A stretch of DNA of 64,000 nucleotides. Origin: CAKZML01 sp963823435. GTDB lineage: Bacteria; Pseudomonadota; Gammaproteobacteria; Steroidobacterales; BM003. The position numbers were made by a program, and so were the translations under genes. The notes beneath the pieces were generated by a model. It was given only the letters and a program-made list of their open reading frames with translations. It made no database searches and was not told the DNA's origin. The stretch lies in the NCBI GenBank assembly GCA_963823435.1, contig CAWGLN010000001.1, forward strand, positions 1,054,001 to 1,118,000, read 5' to 3'. Below, piece by piece: positions 55,312 through 63,757 of the stretch (positions are counted from its first letter, which is position 1; every line of letters starts with the position of its first letter).

Positions 55312-55796
55312 ATGAATTTCAAATTTACCGTTGCAGTGTGCGTTCTGCTTGTGGCCGGTTGCGCCCCGCAGGCAGAAGTCCCGACACCGGTGTCCGAGGT
55401 GGGAACAAGCCCCCTGAGCGCCGGTTCAGGAGGCGGATTTTTCGACCCTGGCCGGTGAGTGGGTAGTGAGCAGCCTGCAAAGCGGGCCCTTAGACGCAGG
55501 CTCTTCGATCACCATGTCGTTGAAAACGACAGGCGAATTTGCCGGCAGCGCAGGTTGCAATCGCTACTTCGGGAAATTTATGTGGGCGGAGGGCAGGCTT
55601 GGTTCTGGCCCTGTAGGTTCCACCATGATGGCCTGCGAGGAGTCCCGCATGGCGCAGGAGCATCACTACCTGGGCCTGTTGCCGAAAGTCACCCGGGTCA
55701 GCAGGGCCGACGGGCGCTTGCAACTGCTGGATGACCAGGACCGGGTGTTGGTGGAAATGCTCGCGGAGAATCCCGCCCGCTCAGATGCAGGCCTAG
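55312..55796 (+). CDS. META/HslJ-domain lipoprotein, at least one frame slip
   Basis: Signal sequence MNFKFTVAVCVLLVAGC (lipobox VAGC) starts at ATG 55312. The frame then slips near 55440 and the META domain reads LAGEWVVSSLQSGPLDAGS, TMSLKTTGEFAGSAGCNRYF and GSTMMACEESRMAQEHHYL, typical of HslJ proteins. The uncorrected continuation runs far into the opposite-strand NnrU region, so a further slip near 55780 ending in TAG at 55796 is likelier; the C-terminus is therefore uncertain. Outer-membrane or periplasmic role assumed. Confidence 0.7.
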
Positions 55797-56347
55797 CCTA
55801 CAGGAACTCCGAACAGGTACAGGTGCAGTGCGCGTATCAGTCCATAGGTGACGATACCTGCCAGAACGATGAATACATCTTTTTTGATTGGCAGCTTTTC
55901 CACCTGGTGGGTGGCCCCCCGATTATTGGCCGACCACATATCGATTACCGCATACAGACCGAAAGAGGCGAACAGGGTAACGGATGCCTGGTCGCCGTTT
56001 GCCAACAGATGGCCGATAGACCAAATGACCACCGCCCAATTCATGGGATGCCGGGTGAAGCGCTTGATATTGCCGGGCATGTGGGCGGCCGGCAGCAATA
56101 TCAGGGCTGGCAGCATGAGTGCGGCGGTGGCGATGTAGCCCCAGGACGGAGGATCGTAAACCGGTATGAAGGGTGCCCGACCTTTACCTATCACCAGCAA
56201 GATGAAACCGGTCAGGGAAACCAGGCTGAACACCAGCTTGTAGGTCTTTTCACCCAGGCGTCCTGTCAGTGCGGCCCGTGCCGTTGGCACAGTGGGCAGC
56301 AGGTGGGCAGCCATGAATACAAGCAGACCGGCATACAGTAAATTCAT
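55793..56347 (-). CDS. NnrU family membrane protein
   Basis: 184 residues with about five hydrophobic segments, inner membrane. The FTRHPMNWAVVIWSIGHLLANGD segment and MPGNIKRFTRHP are typical NnrU motifs; NnrU was first linked to nitric oxide/nitrite reduction in some bacteria, though its mechanism is unclear. Convergent with, and overlapping, the META gene. I see no denitrification genes nearby, so the name should not be read as functional evidence. Confidence 0.87.
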   Translation of the reverse strand: MNLLYAGLLVFMAAHLLPTVPTARAALTGRLGEKTYKLVFSLVSLTGFILLVIGKGRAPFIPVYDPPSWGYIATAALMLPALILLPAAHMPGNIKRFTRHPMNWAVVIWSIGHLLANGDQASVTLFASFGLYAVIDMWSANNRGATHQVEKLPIKKDVFIVLAGIVTYGLIRALHLYLFGVPVG

Positions 56348-56492
56348 TTTTCAGCTCCCGGCGATGGGTATATTAACGGCGCGCGTGTAGAGGATAGCCT
56401 GTTTGCGTGCCGCTGGCACGGTCCTCGCGGTAGGCAACCGGCGCATATGTGCTAGATTCACGGCCTAGCCGGATTACCTCAGACGAGCTGCC

Positions 56493-57533
56493 ATGTTGCC
56501 AGATACCCGTACCCTGCCCCGATACGAATTTGAAAAGGCCCCGGGCTTTGGGGAGCTGTTGCAGGTTTGTGACGGTGTTTTTTGGTTGCGTATGCCGCTG
56601 CCGATCATGCTGGGCCATATTAATCTGTGGCTTCTTCGAGACGGTGACAGCTGGGTCATTGTGGACACCGGTATGTCGGACGCAAGCACACGGGAATTGT
56701 GGTTGCAGTTGTTCGCCGAGCAACTGCAGGGGCTCCCGGTCTCGCGGGTTATTGTTACCCACCTGCATCCTGATCACGTGGGCCTGGCGGGCTGGCTTTG
56801 CCAACACTGGGAGGTTCCGCTCTGGATGAGCCGGACCGAGTACCTGTTGTGCAGAAACCTGGTCTCGGACACCGGTAGGGAAGCACCGCAGGCTGGTGTC
56901 GAATTCTACCGTCGGGCGGGTTTCGACGCCGAATCCCTGGCGAACTACCGCGCGCGTTTCGGCGGATTCGGATCGGTGGTGTCAGCCTTGCCCGATTCGT
57001 TTACCCGTCTTACGGACGGTATGCGTCTGCACATAGGGGGTGAGACCTGGGAAGTGGTTGTAGGCAGGGGTCACTCGCCGGAGCACGCCTGCCTGTACTG
57101 CCCGAAGCGCAACATCATTATCTCCGGCGACCAGATTCTGCCGACGATTTCCTCGAATGTAAGCGTGTGGCCCACCGAGCCTCACGCTGACCCGCTGGCC
57201 GACTGGTTGGACTCGTGCGCGAATCTGAAGCGGCGTCTGCCAGCGGATGTGCTGGTTTTGCCCTCTCACGGCAAGGTATTCAGGGGCGCTCCGGATCGCT
57301 TGCAGGCCCTGATAGACGAACATGAGGAGTGCCTGGTCAAGGCCCTGGAGCTGTGCGCCACTCCGCGTAGCATCGTTGAATTGTTTCCGGCGCTGTTCAA
57401 ATCGGCCATTGATAAGCGCAACCTGATCATGGCCACCGGGGAAAGCGTGGCCCATGTCAATTATTTGCTCGGACGCGGGCAGCTTGAATTGCTCGAACAG
57501 CGCCATGGCGTCGACTACTACCGTCGAATTTAG
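56493..57533 (+). CDS. MBL-fold metallo-hydrolase
   Basis: 346 residues, soluble. The metal-binding motif VIVTHLHPDHVGLAG near residue 90 (HxHxDH), then GRGHSPEHACLYCP and NIIISGDQILPTISSN with the conserved Asp, and VLVLPSHGKVFRGAPDR with the C-terminal His. This order fits glyoxalase-II/lactonase-like MBL proteins; the C-terminal extension ends HGVDYYRRI. Substrate not readable. The stop TAG at 57531-57533 is immediately followed by GGAGCC, a likely remnant of the dispersed element. Confidence 0.9.
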   Translation: MLPDTRTLPRYEFEKAPGFGELLQVCDGVFWLRMPLPIMLGHINLWLLRDGDSWVIVDTGMSDASTRELWLQLFAEQLQGLPVSRVIVTHLHPDHVGLAGWLCQHWEVPLWMSRTEYLLCRNLVSDTGREAPQAGVEFYRRAGFDAESLANYRARFGGFGSVVSALPDSFTRLTDGMRLHIGGETWEVVVGRGHSPEHACLYCPKRNIIISGDQILPTISSNVSVWPTEPHADPLADWLDSCANLKRRLPADVLVLPSHGKVFRGAPDRLQALIDEHEECLVKALELCATPRSIVELFPALFKSAIDKRNLIMATGESVAHVNYLLGRGQLELLEQRHGVDYYRRI

Positions 57534-57560
57534 GGAGCCTCCAATCTATCTGAATGCCGC
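57534..57560 (+). repeat. Possible left-end remnant of the dispersed TIR element
   Basis: GGAGCCTCCAATCTATCTGA directly abuts a stop codon, as in copies A and F, and resembles the AGCCTCCGATGTATTCATGA start of copy E. The remaining landmarks (TTGCGGCTAAAA, GCCAATC, CTTGAATCT) do not follow, so only an end would remain. The rest of 57561-57700 holds GC-rich sequence with no gene I can support. Confidence 0.35.
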
Positions 57561-57716
57561 CCGACCAGGGCCAGGATTGGGGCTGGGTATGCCCCGGATT
57601 TGCCCGGGCAGGGTTCGGGGGTTTCCTGCTCCGTTGCTTGATTGGAGCCGCCGAACCTACCGTCCCCTTGGCGGTGTGGAAGCCGCCCCCGCTGCAGCGG
57701 GGCGGGTCTGCCAGGC

Positions 57717-57883
57717 TTTTGCGACGCAAAACAAGCGCAAGTAATTAACTGAAATACCGCATTGCAAGAGGTTATTTAATAATCCGAAATTTATAAGCTC
57801 ATTGATTATCAAGTATTTATGAATATTTCGAAAAAATCCTCTTGCAACGCAAAATAAAACACTTATTATTGTGCAATGCAAAA
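57717..57883 (+). promoter_or_regulatory. Phasin promoter with repeated TGCRAYGCAAAA motifs, candidate PhaR operator
   Basis: Three near-identical motifs: TGCGACGCAAAA at 57720-57731 (within the perfect palindrome TTTTGCGACGCAAAA, 57717-57731), TGCAACGCAAAA at 57843-57854 and TGCAATGCAAAA at 57872-57883. A core GCATTGCA also occurs at 57759-57766. A plausible promoter overlaps the middle one: TTGCAA (57842-57847), 16-base spacer, TATTAT (57864-57869); the third motif lies right after the -10. That layout fits repression. PhaR, a known phasin repressor in other bacteria that binds TGC-rich sites, is encoded 0.6 kb downstream. Confidence 0.55.
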
Positions 57884-57918
57884 GATACTTGCTGTCCAGA
57901 AACCCGGGAGACGGTACC

Positions 57919-58284
57919 ATGAATACGTTTGATGAGACATTTGAAAAATTAGCAGAAATGCAGAAGCAGGGACTCGAGCCAGTGCGTCAGTTCAACAGCA
58001 TGGCGGTTGAGTTGTTTGAGCAGGTTGCCCGCAAGAACTATGCCTTTTACGGTGACGTGCTTGAATTCGCGGTTGCCCAGGCCAAGCTGCCGGTCGGCGC
58101 CAGCGAGCCCAAGGCACTGTTTGAGCAGCAGGTCGCTTCGACCAAGGCCTTTGCCGAGCTGGTTGCCGTGCGTGCCAACGAGTATGTCGAACTTGGAAAA
58201 TCTTTCCAGGAATCGGCCGGTGATTTGGTCGACGTGGACCTCATCAAGCCTGCAGCCAAGGCGAAAACCAAGAAAGCGGCCTGA
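57919..58284 (+). CDS. phaP: Phasin family protein
   Basis: 121 residues, alpha-helical. MNTFDETFEKLAEMQKQGLEPVRQF starts at ATG 57919 with GGGAGACGG upstream. Features: NSMAVELFEQVARKNYAFYG, VASTKAFAELVAVRANEYVE, and an Ala/Lys-rich tail KPAAKAKTKKAA. Coats PHA granules. Heads the PHA locus with its own promoter and a strong terminator, as for a highly expressed granule protein. Different from the PhaF/I-like phasin at 11006. Confidence 0.92.
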   Translation: MNTFDETFEKLAEMQKQGLEPVRQFNSMAVELFEQVARKNYAFYGDVLEFAVAQAKLPVGASEPKALFEQQVASTKAFAELVAVRANEYVELGKSFQESAGDLVDVDLIKPAAKAKTKKAA

Positions 58285-58302
58285 ATCAGGTTGGCTTGAC
58301 TG

Positions 58303-58335
58303 AAAAGGCGCTCGATTATTGAGCGCCTTTTTTTT
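58303..58335 (+). terminator. Rho-independent terminator after the phasin gene
   Basis: Stem AAAAGGCGCTC / GAGCGCCTTTT, loop GATTATT, followed by a run of eight T in total. Ends transcription of the phasin gene ahead of the repeat and phaR. Confidence 0.9.
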
Positions 58336-58349
58336 GCCCGTAGGGGCCA

Positions 58350-58505
58350 GGCAGCCTCCGATGTATTCATGAACCCATTTTTTTGCGGCTACTCAGGACC
58401 GGCTTTCATGTTGCCGGTGTTCCCGAGCCCGCTTGCGGGCGGTCGCCAACTTGAATCCGGATCTTTTCGCCTGCAAGCTACATCGCCTGAAACAAGTCAG
58501 GGGTA
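58350..58505 (+). repeat. Dispersed TIR element, copy E
   Basis: Begins GGCAGCCTCCGATGTATTCA and ends near AAGTCAGGGG. Shares TTTTTGCGGCTA, CGGCTTTCATGTTGCCGG, CAACTTGAATCCGGATCTTTT and GCAAGCTACAT with the other copies; the middle carries a different hairpin (GAGCCCGCTTGCGGGCGG). Lies between the phasin terminator and phaR. Confidence 0.65.
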
Positions 58506-58540
58506 TCCCGACCACACAACAGGCGGAAACGGAGCGCGAC

Positions 58541-59005
58541 ATGGCTGAAACGCATCTCATTAAAAAGTATGCCAACCGCAGGTTGTATGACACGACGACA
58601 AGTCAGCACATAACGCTGGAAGGTGTGCGCAAGCTGATTATTGATGGCAGTGACGTCGAGATCGTCGATGACGCCAGTGGCGATGACCTTACGCGCGCCT
58701 TGTTGCTGCAGATCATTGCGGATCAGGAACAGGGCGGTCGGCCGATGCTGGATGCCGGGTTTTTGACCCGAATTATTCGCTTGTACGGCAATCCGATGCA
58801 GGAATTGATGGGCGAGTACCTGTCCAGGAGTTTTGACACGTTTACACAGCAGCAGTCTGCCTTTCAGGAGCAGATGCGTACAACCCTGGCTTCCATGCCT
58901 TTGACCACGCTGCAGGACATCGCGAAAAGTAACATGGAGGCGTGGCGCACCATGCAGGAAGCAATGCTAGGCAAACGGCCCCCGGGCAAGAAAGAAACGG
59001 AGTAA
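58541..59005 (+). CDS. phaR: Polyhydroxyalkanoate synthesis regulator PhaR
   Basis: 154 residues. N-terminal DNA-binding domain HLIKKYANRRLYDTTTSQHI, the conserved PhaR signature, followed by a PHB-binding region RPMLDAGFLTRIIRLYGNPM and a helical C-terminus. Represses phasin genes and is titrated by PHA granules in Ralstonia and Paracoccus (family knowledge). Start ATG 58541, with GGAGCG upstream. The candidate binding motifs upstream of the phasin gene fit this. The next gene, phaC, begins four bases after the PhaR stop. Confidence 0.94.
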   Translation: MAETHLIKKYANRRLYDTTTSQHITLEGVRKLIIDGSDVEIVDDASGDDLTRALLLQIIADQEQGGRPMLDAGFLTRIIRLYGNPMQELMGEYLSRSFDTFTQQQSAFQEQMRTTLASMPLTTLQDIAKSNMEAWRTMQEAMLGKRPPGKKETE

Positions 59006-59009
59006 GAAC

Positions 59010-60804
59010 TTGAGTAAGAAAAAAGCACGCTCGAAAAAATCACCCAAACCTGACGCAACGATTGACGGGTTGGTGAATTTGATTGAGAAGAGCCAAAAGA
59101 ACTTCACGAAATTTCTGGCCTCACCAAGGCAGACGATCACCGGTTTACTGGATCCGTTCAACGTGGTCGGCCCGTTCGCCAGAAGCGCCAGGCAGCTGGC
59201 ATTGCAGTCCGGTCAAGCTGGCGAAAGCGAACCTTGACTCTGTTGCAGAGTCACATGAGGCTGTGGCAGAACACCGCCATGCGGGCGATTGGGCAGGACA
59301 CAAAGCCGGTGGCGGTCACGGACAAAGGCGATCGTCGTTTTACCTCCGCTGAGTGGGAAGAACGCGCGGCCTTTGATTTCATACGCCAGTCCTATCTGAT
59401 TACCAGCCGCTGGCTGGTCGACACGATGTCGGACATTGAAGGCTTGAGCACCGAGGATGCGCACAAGGTCCGGTTTCATACGAAGCAAATCACCGACGCA
59501 CTGTCTCCGAGCAATTTTCTGCTGAGCAATCCCGAAGTCATTCGGGAAACCGTGGAATCTCGCGGCCAGAACCTGGTGCGCGGCGTAAAAAACCTGGCTC
59601 GGGATATCAAGGCTGGTGGTGGCGTGCTGAAAATGCCCCTGACCGACGAGAAGTGCGTTCGAGTTAGGCGTGAACATCGCAACCACCCCGGGCAAGATCG
59701 TCTATCAAAACGACCTGATCCAGCTTATTCAGTATGAGCCATTGACCAAGCAGGTGTACCGGCGTCCGCTGCTGATCGTTCCGCCATGGATTAACAAGTA
59801 TTACATTCTCGACCTCCAGCCGAGCAACTCGTTCATACGCTGGGCAGTGAGTAAGGGCTATACGGTCTTTGTAACCTCATGGGTGAATCCGGACGAGTCG
59901 CTCTCGACCAAGACCATGGAAGATTACCTCGACGAGGGCATATTCGCCGCCCTTGACGCGATCAAGGCAGCAACCGGGGAAGCCGAGGTCACGATGATCG
60001 GCTACTGCGTCGGCGGCACCCTGACGGGTGCCGCGCTGGCCTATATGGCCGCCAAGCGTGACAAGCGGGTCAAGGCCACGACGTTTTTCGCGGCACAAAT
60101 GGACTTCTCGGAGGCGGGAGACCTGAAGGTCTTTATTGATGAACAGCAGCTTGAGAGTCTTGATCAACGCATGGCTGAGACACGGTTACCTGGACGGCGA
60201 CAAGATGTCCACCGCCTTTAACATGTTGCGCGCCAACGATCTGATATGGACCGTTTACGTGAATAATTACCTGCTCGGCAAGGAGCCGATGAAATTTGAC
60301 CTGCTGTACTGGAATTCGGATGCGACGCGTATGCCACGCACACTGCATATGTACTATCTACGTGAGTGCTATTTGCATAACAATCTCGCCAAACCGGGTG
60401 GTATGTCGTTGCATGATGTACCCATTGATCTGGGCAAAGTGAAAATACCGATTTACCTGCAGGCTTCCATAGAAGACCACATTGCACCTTACCCGTCTGT
60501 ATTCAAGGCCAAGCAATTGTTCTCCGGACCGGTACGTTTCATGCTGGCCGGCTCCGGGCATATCGCGGGTGTGATCAATCCCCCTGACGCCAACAAGTAC
60601 AACTACTGGATGAACGAAGCGCAGCCCAAGGACCTGGATGCCTGGATGGAGGGCGCCGAGTCCCATCCCGGTTCCTGGTGGGATGACTGGGATTCCTGGT
60701 TGGCGCCGCTATCGGGCGAACTGGTAAAGGCAAGAAAACCGGGCGCCGGCAAACTGGACATCATTGAAGATGCGCCAGGCAGTTACGCCAAGTTAAAGAG
60801 TTGA
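59010..60804 (+). CDS. phaC: Poly(3-hydroxyalkanoate) synthase, class I, three frame slips
   Basis: Polymerises 3-hydroxyacyl-CoA at the granule surface. TTG start at 59010 follows GGAGTAAG; the family N-terminus lies in this frame (VNLIEKSQKNFTKFLASP). One-base slips near 59225, 59665 and 60170 separate four segments. Joined, they give the class I order: QTITGLLDPFNVVGPF, FDFIRQSYLITSRWLVDT, VYRRPLLIVPPWINKYYILD, the lipase-like box TMIGYCVGGTLTGAALAYM with the catalytic Cys, KIPIYLQASIEDHIAPY with the Asp, and FMLAGSGHIAGVINPP with the His. About 597 residues after correction, normal for class I. Confidence 0.93.
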
Positions 60805-60964
60805 GGAACCTTTGATTTGTTCTGGACAAAGTAGATTGTTGGCGAAAAGACCCAGATTCAAGGCGCCAATTGCACGTAGTAGCGGGGCTACTGCGGAGAT
60901 TGGCAACACAGAAGCCGGATTTTTTCGACGTAAGATACGAGTTCATGGATAGATCAGAGGCTCC
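60805..60964 (-). repeat. Dispersed TIR element, copy F (best-preserved ends)
   Basis: Directly abuts the phaC stop. Terminal repeats GGAACCTTTGAT and ATCAGAGGCTCC match at 10 of 12 when one is reversed. On the minus strand the landmarks run: TTACGTCGAAAAAATCCGGC, GTTGCCAATCTCCGCAGTAG, a short hairpin CGTAGTAGCGGGGCTACT, CAATTGGCGCCTTGAATCTG, TCTTTTCGCCAACAATCTAC and TTTGTCCAGAAC. The reference copy for the family. Confidence 0.8.
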
Positions 60965-61006
60965 TTGGGCCGAGACTAAACCAACAGAAGCGAAGTGAAG
61001 TGACAA

Positions 61007-61772
61007 ATGGACCTGAATAACAAAGTAATCATCATTACCGGCGCCAGTCGGGGACTCGGCGCAGCCATGGCTCGCCGATTTGCTGCACGTGGCTGCCAGC
61101 TTGCATTGATCGACCTTGATGCCGACTCGCTGGATGATACGAGGACATCCTGTGAGCAGGCCGGGGCTGCACGGGTTGAAACCTATGCGGCAAATGTCGC
61201 GCATGAGCAGGATGTGGTTGCGACCATAGACCGGGTCGCCCAGCGACTTTGGTGCGCTGCATGGCCTGGTCAATAATGCCGGCATCACACGCGATGCGAT
61301 GATGTTGAAGTACAAGGACGGGCAACTTGTCTCAAAGATGACCCTGGATCAGTGGCAGGCTGTGATCGACGTAAACCTCACCGGTGTATTTTTGTGTGGA
61401 CGTGAAGCGGCGGCAAAGATGATTGAACTCGGGTGCCAGGGTTGCATCGTCAATATCTCCTCAATCTCGCGCCACGGGAATATGGGACAGGCCAATTATT
61501 CGGCGAGCAAGGCGGGTGTGCAGGCGCTGGCGGTGGTCTGGGCCAAGGAATTTGCGCGCTACGGTATTCGCGCGGCATCGGTGGCCCCGGGTTTCGTGGC
61601 AACCGAGCTGGTGATGTCAATGAAGCCGGAAGCACGCGAAAAAATTACCGCGCGCGTTCCGGCTGGACGATTGGGAGACCCGGACGAGATTGCGAAGACT
61701 GTCGAATTTATATTCGACAATGACTACGTAAGCGGACGCTGCCTGGATGTAGACGGCGCGCTACGTCTGTAG
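61007..61772 (+). CDS. SDR family oxidoreductase (FabG/PhaB-like beta-ketoacyl reductase), one frame slip
   Basis: About 254 residues. N-terminal Rossmann motif KVIIITGASRGLGAAMARRF; after a one-base slip near 61245 (beside TTT) it continues LVNNAGITRDAMMLKYKD, VNISSISRHGNMGQANYSAS with the Tyr-Lys active-site pair (YSASK), and PGFVATELVMSMKPEAR. The position downstream of phaC suggests an acetoacetyl-CoA reductase feeding PHA synthesis, but FabG-like fatty acid synthesis is equally possible by sequence. No phaA thiolase is seen. Confidence 0.85.
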
Positions 61773-61777
61773 TCCCG

Positions 61778-62725
61778 TCACGGGCCCCAGTTGAGCTTGT
61801 CTTCCTCGACTTCGAGACGCACTCTTGACCAGGCCAGTTCGATCTCCTCTTTGGTGCCGCCAACGTTGAGCTTGAAATTACCGAGGTCAAGCTCTTCGGC
61901 TGGCTGCATCAACAGCTGGGTCACGCTGCGAGCAGCTTCATGCGTTTCCAGCATGCGTGGCTGCCAGCGGCCGAATACCTTGGGATTTTCTGCGTAGTCC
62001 TGGGTCATGCTGGTGCGTATGAATGGCAGCATCAGGCAGCTGGCGTTGACCAGGTTTGCCGAGCGGCCCAGATTTACACGCAGTACTTCAGGCAAACGCA
62101 GCACGGCCCAGTTGGCGACCACATAACCTGGCACGGCAATCCCCGGCTCGATGGCCTGCATTGACGAGATATAGATCATTTGTAGCGGCTGCTCGTGATA
62201 AATGGCCTCGCCGGCCCACATATGCGTCATGGAGACAAAACCAACGATCTTGGTGTCGAGCACCATCCGGGACTCATTCAAGTCGCTGATAAATGACTGG
62301 CGAACCCGGGCACGACGCTCCGCCCGGCTTTCACCCTCGATCTTGGGCAACGCGCGCCCGAATCGGTAGCCGCTCTCGGTCAGGCCGGAATTGCAGACGA
62401 TGATGTCCGGACCCTTTTTACCCATTTGCTCCCTGACATAGCTGCGCGAGGACCACAGGTCGCTCATGCTGGTGACATCTGCCTGCAAGGCGAAGGCATT
62501 GCCGCCCCGTTCACGGATAGCTGCCACCAGGTCAAAGCCGTCCCGGTAACTGCTGTGGAAATGCACGCCCACGACTTCCGCGCCGTTAGCGGAAGCGGCC
62601 AGAGCCAGCGACTGGCCTATGCCCCCGTCTTTGCCAGAGCCGGTGATCAGAACCCGCTTGCCTTCAAAGGCGCTTCGAAAAGCGTCACCGAATTCGAAAT
62701 TTGAATAATCCGCAGTGTATGCCAT
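61778..62725 (-). CDS. SDR family protein with atypical active site
   Basis: 315 residues from MAYTADYSNFEFGDAFRSAF at 62725. Nucleotide-binding motif RVLITGSGKDGGIGQSLAL and an NSG-type element VCNSGLTESGYRF are present. The Ser-Tyr-Lys triad is altered: YISSMQAIEPGIAVPGYVVANWA has YVVAN where YxxxK is expected, so the Lys is Asn. Long and divergent compared with FabG. It might bind nucleotide without classical dehydrogenase chemistry. It converges with the SDR gene at 61007, with five bases between stops. Confidence 0.8.
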   Translation of the reverse strand: MAYTADYSNFEFGDAFRSAFEGKRVLITGSGKDGGIGQSLALAASANGAEVVGVHFHSSYRDGFDLVAAIRERGGNAFALQADVTSMSDLWSSRSYVREQMGKKGPDIIVCNSGLTESGYRFGRALPKIEGESRAERRARVRQSFISDLNESRMVLDTKIVGFVSMTHMWAGEAIYHEQPLQMIYISSMQAIEPGIAVPGYVVANWAVLRLPEVLRVNLGRSANLVNASCLMLPFIRTSMTQDYAENPKVFGRWQPRMLETHEAARSVTQLLMQPAEELDLGNFKLNVGGTKEEIELAWSRVRLEVEEDKLNWGP

Positions 62726-62881
62726 CACATTCTCCCTCGCCGCTATGGCTTTCAATATAGCAGCCAAAATAACATTGTTTGCAGCAATTTTTGCCCGGGA
62801 ACCTGGCTACCGTGAAACCGAGTAATCTGCAGGTGAAATTGAAAGACTGGCGCACATAAAAACCGACGCCAGGGATGCCCG

Positions 62882-63100
62882 TTATTGTTTGCCTCGCACC
62901 AGCACGTAAGCGGTGTGTTTGACGGTTGGCTGGTATTCTTCCGGGGTGTACGTTTTCCGCGCCGGCATGCATACGCTTACGCACAGATTACGTCGGTAGG
63001 ATGCCATTTCTGCCCGCGGGCCGGGGCGACTTCCTGACGCCAGGTCCTGCGGCAATAGGGATGGCGAAATGTCTGATAATGGGTGTTGTAGTACCAGTCT
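62882..63100 (-). pseudogene. Possible remnant or frame-broken small gene
   Basis: The 465-base gap 62726-63190 has no intact gene, but the minus strand here has coding-like pieces in different frames: WYYNTHYQTFRHPYCRR near the right and RKTYTPEEYQPTVKHTAYVL ending at TAA 62882-62884. A stop (TAA) breaks the first before the second begins. I do not recognise the family; a frame-disrupted short protein is the simplest reading, with random sequence the alternative. Confidence 0.3.
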
Positions 63101-63190
63101 CGTGAGGCTGATATTTCACCACCGGTACCGAGCTGCTATCTTGCAGTCGTGCGGGTCGTGCGTACCCCGACACCAATGCAAGGAGTTGAC

Positions 63191-63685
63191 ATGCAATTTG
63201 TGCAGAAAAAATTTATTTGTTGCCGTAATCGCGTTGGTCGGCTTTGTTGCCGGATGGGTGGTCTCACGTGCGGAGGACGAGCGCATCAGGATCGGTAGCG
63301 GCGCCGATCAAGCTGACCCGGGCTGACCTTGCCGGTGCCGTGTTTACCAGCTTTGCCTCGGTGAAGATCGTGCATGAGGAGGCAGGTCAGACCTGGGATA
63401 CCACGGATGCGGAGATATTTCTCAGCCCGGACAGGCAAGTTCGATGCCGGGGTCTACAAGTCCGGTCCGCTTGCGCTGGATATTGCCGAGCCATATGGAG
63501 TGCATGAATTCATGTTCTTTCTGGAGGGCGGGGTGATACTTACATCGCTTGATGGCAATAAGCTGGAAATTCAGGCAGGCGAGGCGGTGATGATCTCGGC
63601 CGACTGGCGGGGTCGCTGGGATTCGCCTGCGGGTTATCGAAAGATATACGTGATTTACTCAGCTGACGGACCGCTGGTCGAATAG
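63191..63685 (+). CDS. Cupin-domain protein with N-terminal signal segment, several frame slips
   Basis: ATG 63191 follows AGGAG. The three frames together give a signal-anchor (FVAVIALVGFVAGWVVSRAE), a linker LTRADLAGAVFTSFASVKIV and a cupin: DIAEPYGVHEFMFFLEGGVI, EIQAGEAVMISADWRGRWDS. Slips lie near 63210, 63305 and 63435. The pattern resembles small cupins of the ureidoglycine aminohydrolase type, function unknown. Located between an SDR on the minus strand and another on the plus strand. Confidence 0.65.
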
Positions 63686-63757
63686 CGCCCGGATTGAGCG
63701 GCTGGGCAGTGACCCACGACCGGGTAATTGATCAAGGCGGTTTATCGCCAGGGAAAT

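Noticed and set aside
55466..56341. A 291-residue frame joining the META domain to downstream sequence
   Set aside because: Its second half is the exact complement of the well-supported NnrU gene; a frame slip near the META stop explains it better than a fusion.
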